Of a stretch of 64,000 nucleotides of DNA, positions 61,852 to 64,000 are shown piece after piece. Every line of letters begins with the position of its first letter. Position 1 is the stretch's first letter. Origin of the DNA: RUG11198 sp964600615 (GTDB lineage: Bacteria > Bacillota_I > Bacilli_A > RF39 > UBA660). The DNA lies in NCBI GenBank assembly GCA_964600615.1, contig CAZRJK010000005.1, forward strand, positions 1 through 64,000, written 5' to 3'. Made by a program: the position numbers and the translations under genes. A model generated the notes under the pieces. The model saw only the letters and a program-made list of their open reading frames with translations, did not search any database and was not told the origin of the DNA.

Positions 61852-61898
61852 ATTTTCACCTCTATTCTAGTTATTATCTAAAATAGAAATTTTATACA

Positions 61899-62831
61899 TC
61901 AAAAATTAATTTTTTTTAATTTTGTTCCCTTATAATAATGATCCAAGATTTCTTTATAACTATAACCTTCCTTAGCCATACCATATGCTCCATATTGACT
62001 CATACCAACACCATGACCATAACCTTTAGTAATAATAACAACCTTATCACCGTCCTGATCTATACTAAAATCAGTAGATCTAATTCCCAATTTATTATAT
62101 ATATCCCTACCACTAAACTTAACACCATTAATCCTTAAACTAATAACCCTATTACTATTACTCCTCTCTAAAATTAATATATTTAATTTATTATTATATT
62201 CTAACCCCAATTTCTCATAAAAAGATTTTAAATCTATTTCTTTTCTATAACTAAAATTACTATTAACAGAACTATCCCAACTAGATTCCACACTTCTTAA
62301 ATATGGAACATCAGAAGAAAAAACACTAACACAATCCTCAGTATAACCATTACTAGTAGAAAAAAACATCGCATTAATAACTTCACCATCATATTCCAAA
62401 TACTCCATTGAAGTATCATTAACAGCTTCCCTAACTCTATTTAAATAATTAACATAATCATTACCCCAATTATCTTTCAAATCATCTAAATCCAAATAAA
62501 CCTGATTACTAGTAGTATCAACAACATCATAATCATTATTTATATTATCATTAATTTTTCTCAAAACATAACTTCTACTAGCAACAGCCTGTGCCTTCAA
62601 AGCTTCCATCTCAAAACTAACAGGCATTTCTCCAGCCACAACACCAACTACATAGTCCTCTAACATAACATTATCTATTCTATTCTTATTTACCCTCTTA
62701 ACCCTAACTATAATAGAACTAATATATTTTAACTTAATAATCTCTTCCTTATAACTATTTTCTTTATAAAAATTGACAACAAAAAAAGGAATACTAATTA
62801 ATATAAGTAACATAAGTATTATCTTTCTCAT
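61899..62831 (-). CDS. spoIID: Stage II sporulation protein D
   Basis: 310 aa membrane-anchored lytic transglycosylase needed for engulfment. An N-terminal helix (about 5-20) is followed by AGEMPVSFEMEALKAQAVASRSYV, which contains the catalytic Glu region, TSNGYTEDC, and the C-terminal GYGHGVGMSQYGAYGMAKEG. RBS GAGGT precedes ATG 62831. It follows ywzB by 11 bases; the intervening murAA of Bacillus is absent. Confidence 0.95.
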   Translation of the reverse strand: MRKIILMLLILISIPFFVVNFYKENSYKEEIIKLKYISSIIVRVKRVNKNRIDNVMLEDYVVGVVAGEMPVSFEMEALKAQAVASRSYVLRKINDNINNDYDVVDTTSNQVYLDLDDLKDNWGNDYVNYLNRVREAVNDTSMEYLEYDGEVINAMFFSTSNGYTEDCVSVFSSDVPYLRSVESSWDSSVNSNFSYRKEIDLKSFYEKLGLEYNNKLNILILERSNSNRVISLRINGVKFSGRDIYNKLGIRSTDFSIDQDGDKVVIITKGYGHGVGMSQYGAYGMAKEGYSYKEILDHYYKGTKLKKINF

Positions 62832-62842
62832 AATAACCTCTC

Positions 62843-63037
62843 TTAATTAAATACTCCCAAAAATTCATTAATAAAATTAACAACCAAATATGAAATACTA
62901 ATAACAAGTAACATATAAAATACCCTGGCCTGATAATAATTACTCTGTCCCTTCTTAAACAAAGAATTAATATTAACACTATCCATTCCCCATACCACAA
63001 GAGGAATAATAACTATATATAAAATAAGTTTAACCAT
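62843..63037 (-). CDS. ywzB: DUF1146 membrane protein (YwzB-like)
   Basis: 64 aa, two hydrophobic helices. The core WGMDSVNINSLFKKG, YQARVFYMLLVISISYLVVNF matches the DUF1146 family, which in Bacillus stands upstream of spoIID. Function unknown. The ATG lies within the end of rpiB, so the genes overlap by 8 bases. The frame at 62794-63000 is a shadow of it. Confidence 0.75.
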   Translation of the reverse strand: MVKLILYIVIIPLVVWGMDSVNINSLFKKGQSNYYQARVFYMLLVISISYLVVNFINEFLGVFN

Positions 63038-63473
63038 TATTTTCTATATCCTTAATCATCTTATTTCTTCTCTTATATTTATCTTCATCTAAAAAATCAG
63101 TCTCTAAAAACTTATCAACCATCTCCATAGCCATATCGCCATCTAAATCAGCACTAAACGCTATACAATTAGCATTATTATGCTGTCTACACAATACAGC
63201 CTCATTAAGAGTACTAATCTTAGCACAATATATACCCTTAATCTTATTTAAAGCAATACTCATTCCAATACCAGTACCACATATCGCAATACCTCTATCT
63301 ACCTTCTTCTTAATAATAGAACTTCCTAACTTATAAGCATACTCAGGAAAATCACAAGACTCATTACTATCAGTACCAAAATCTATTACTTCATATCCTT
63401 CATGTTCTAAATACTCTAGTACTTTTTCTTTCATATATATTCCTCTATGATCAGAACAAACACCTATTTTCAT
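63030..63473 (-). CDS. rpiB: Ribose-5-phosphate isomerase B
   Basis: 147 aa, typical for RpiB/LacAB. It has GVCSDHRGIYMKEKVLEYL, VIDFGTDSNESCDFPEYA, and GIAICGTGIGMSIALNKIKG with the catalytic Cys, then ARQHN-like CRQHNNANC. It interconverts ribose-5-P and ribulose-5-P. It is transcribed with ywzB and spoIID from the promoter at 63490-63518. Confidence 0.94.
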   Translation of the reverse strand: MKIGVCSDHRGIYMKEKVLEYLEHEGYEVIDFGTDSNESCDFPEYAYKLGSSIIKKKVDRGIAICGTGIGMSIALNKIKGIYCAKISTLNEAVLCRQHNNANCIAFSADLDGDMAMEMVDKFLETDFLDEDKYKRRNKMIKDIENNG

Positions 63474-63489
63474 AAAATCACCTAAATAT

Positions 63490-63518
63490 ATGATAGATTA
63501 TTTTTTTTCTTATGTCAA
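63490..63518 (-). promoter_or_regulatory. rpiB operon promoter
   Basis: TTGACA (63513-63518), 17-base spacer, TATCAT (63490-63495), 17 bases before the ATG. Confidence 0.75.
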
Positions 63519-63588
63519 CAAAGAAAAGAATACAATTATGTCGCAAAAAAAGATTTAATAAAATAATATTATTATTAATACAATCTTA

Positions 63589-63900
63589 TTATCTCAATTT
63601 TTTAATTTCTTCCTTTTTTTCTTTAATTTTTCTATCATAAACCATTCTCATAATAAAATTAGCATCTTCTTTTAAAGATTGCAATTGCCTAAGTTTCAAA
63701 TCTAACTCATGAATCTTTAATTTATTTGTACCATTTATCAGATCCTCTTTTTCTAGCATTAATCTTTCAATTTCAATATGTGCCTCTCCAGCCATTCTTA
63801 TTCCAGCACCACCAGCAGCACGCCACATACTAATATGCTCTTCCAAACCAGCAATTCTCGCATCTATTTCACTAATTCTTTTTTTCTTTGCCTCATCCAT
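63589..63900 (-). CDS. Predicted coiled-coil protein, unknown
   Basis: 103 aa, almost entirely helical and charged, with a short Gly/Ala-rich centre (RAAGGAGIRMAGEA) between two coiled-coil stretches. No family is recognised. GAGGTGAT lies 8 bases from ATG 63900, inside the end of the upstream partial gene, so the two are translationally coupled. Confidence 0.55.
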   Translation of the reverse strand: MDEAKKKRISEIDARIAGLEEHISMWRAAGGAGIRMAGEAHIEIERLMLEKEDLINGTNKLKIHELDLKLRQLQSLKEDANFIMRMVYDRKIKEKKEEIKKLR

Positions 63901-63901
63901 A

Positions 63902-64000
63902 CTAATTAATCACCTCATCTAACAATTTATATATATCATACCATTCCTCTTTAGATTCCGGAACCCCAATAAATTCATTAGTCAAAGGATTATATATAGA
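63902..64000 (-). CDS. C-terminal fragment of an unknown protein (5' end outside window)
   Basis: Frame open from the right edge to the TAG at 63902-63904. The 32 visible residues (NPLTNEFIGVPESKEEWYDI and a short helix ending LLDEVIN) are too few to assign. It is coupled to the coiled-coil gene. Confidence 0.55.
   Translation of the reverse strand, partial: SIYNPLTNEFIGVPESKEEWYDIYKLLDEVIN

Noticed and set aside
62794..63000. 68-aa frame on the minus strand
   Set aside because: It is a shadow of the DUF1146 gene, which has family motifs and correct position.
63474..63588. Possible small RNA between rpiB and the coiled-coil gene
   Set aside because: Apart from the rpiB promoter the 115 bases are plain AT-rich sequence with no convincing stem or terminator.

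Overview
The window is a stretch of a very AT-rich, low-GC Gram-positive chromosome of the class Bacilli. TGA is used as an ordinary stop (for example in the WalJ-RlmH ATGA overlap and in gpsB), so this is not a Mollicutes code-4 genome. Gene order repeatedly matches Bacillus subtilis: rimP-nusA-rnpM-infB, gpsB-rnpB, rodZ/ymfM-pgsA, ylbD-ylbE-ylbF-rsmD, ecfA1-ecfA2-ecfT-truA, dusB...lysS, and ywzB-spoIID-spoIIQ-spoIIID-mbl. SpoIID, SpoIIQ, SpoIIID, a CotD-type coat protein and YlbD indicate an endospore former. Meso-diaminopimelate peptidoglycan is likely from the MurE motif. I infer an uncultured, probably host-associated Bacilli lineage; no 16S gene is present to fix the taxon.

Layout. 1-192: tail of an ABC permease and a bidirectional terminator. 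191-5042: small proteins, murE, a ClpA-type D1-only ATPase, ylxM and ftsY. 5043-10762: recA with a sigma-A promoter and SOS-box-like site, then rlmH, walJ, an M23/LysM wall hydrolase, dnaB and rplI. 10740-16292: two large SpaA-type surface pilins/adhesins, each with its own near-identical promoter and terminator. 16292-25507: infB operon, pgsA, rodZ-like gene, RNase P RNA, gpsB, mutM and polA. 25485-35932: a VirB2-like small membrane protein and a Tad/Flp-type pilus operon, including a 54-aa pilin candidate and a 1021-aa VWA protein. 35963-38833: plus-strand thioredoxin-like gene, tRNA-Arg(ACG), a CmpB-family membrane protein, then a YfcC-type carrier. 38888-46522: C39-like protein, lysS, RDD protein, dusB, sirtuin, CotD, rhodanese and a VirD4/TraG-type ATPase. 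46595-53481: PrsA-like foldase, a pair of related Cys-rich surface proteins, endonuclease IV and a lone type IV prepilin. 53465-64000: ylb genes, rRNA and tRNA modification enzymes, an ECF transporter module, and the mbl/sporulation block ending in rpiB and two small genes.

Nearly everything is on the minus strand. The exceptions are the left-edge permease, the thioredoxin-like gene, the tRNA, the CmpB-family gene, the sirtuin and the PrsA-like foldase. Genes are tightly packed, with many stop/start overlaps. Intrinsic terminators with long A/T-flanked stems often overlap stop codons, and many promoters have an extended -10 (TGn before the -10).

The most distinctive biology is on the cell surface. 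There is a Gram-positive Tad-like pilus operon with a TadG-like VWA giant, a very short pilin gene and an Asn-rich tail on the TadA motor. There are also paired SpaA proteins with a shared non-canonical VKTG sorting-like end, a pair of Cys-rich exported proteins, and isolated VirD4-like, VirB2-like and type IV prepilin genes whose partners lie outside the window. No CRISPR array, insertion sequence, phage or integrase was seen, and every stretch over 300 bases is accounted for by a gene or by RNase P RNA.
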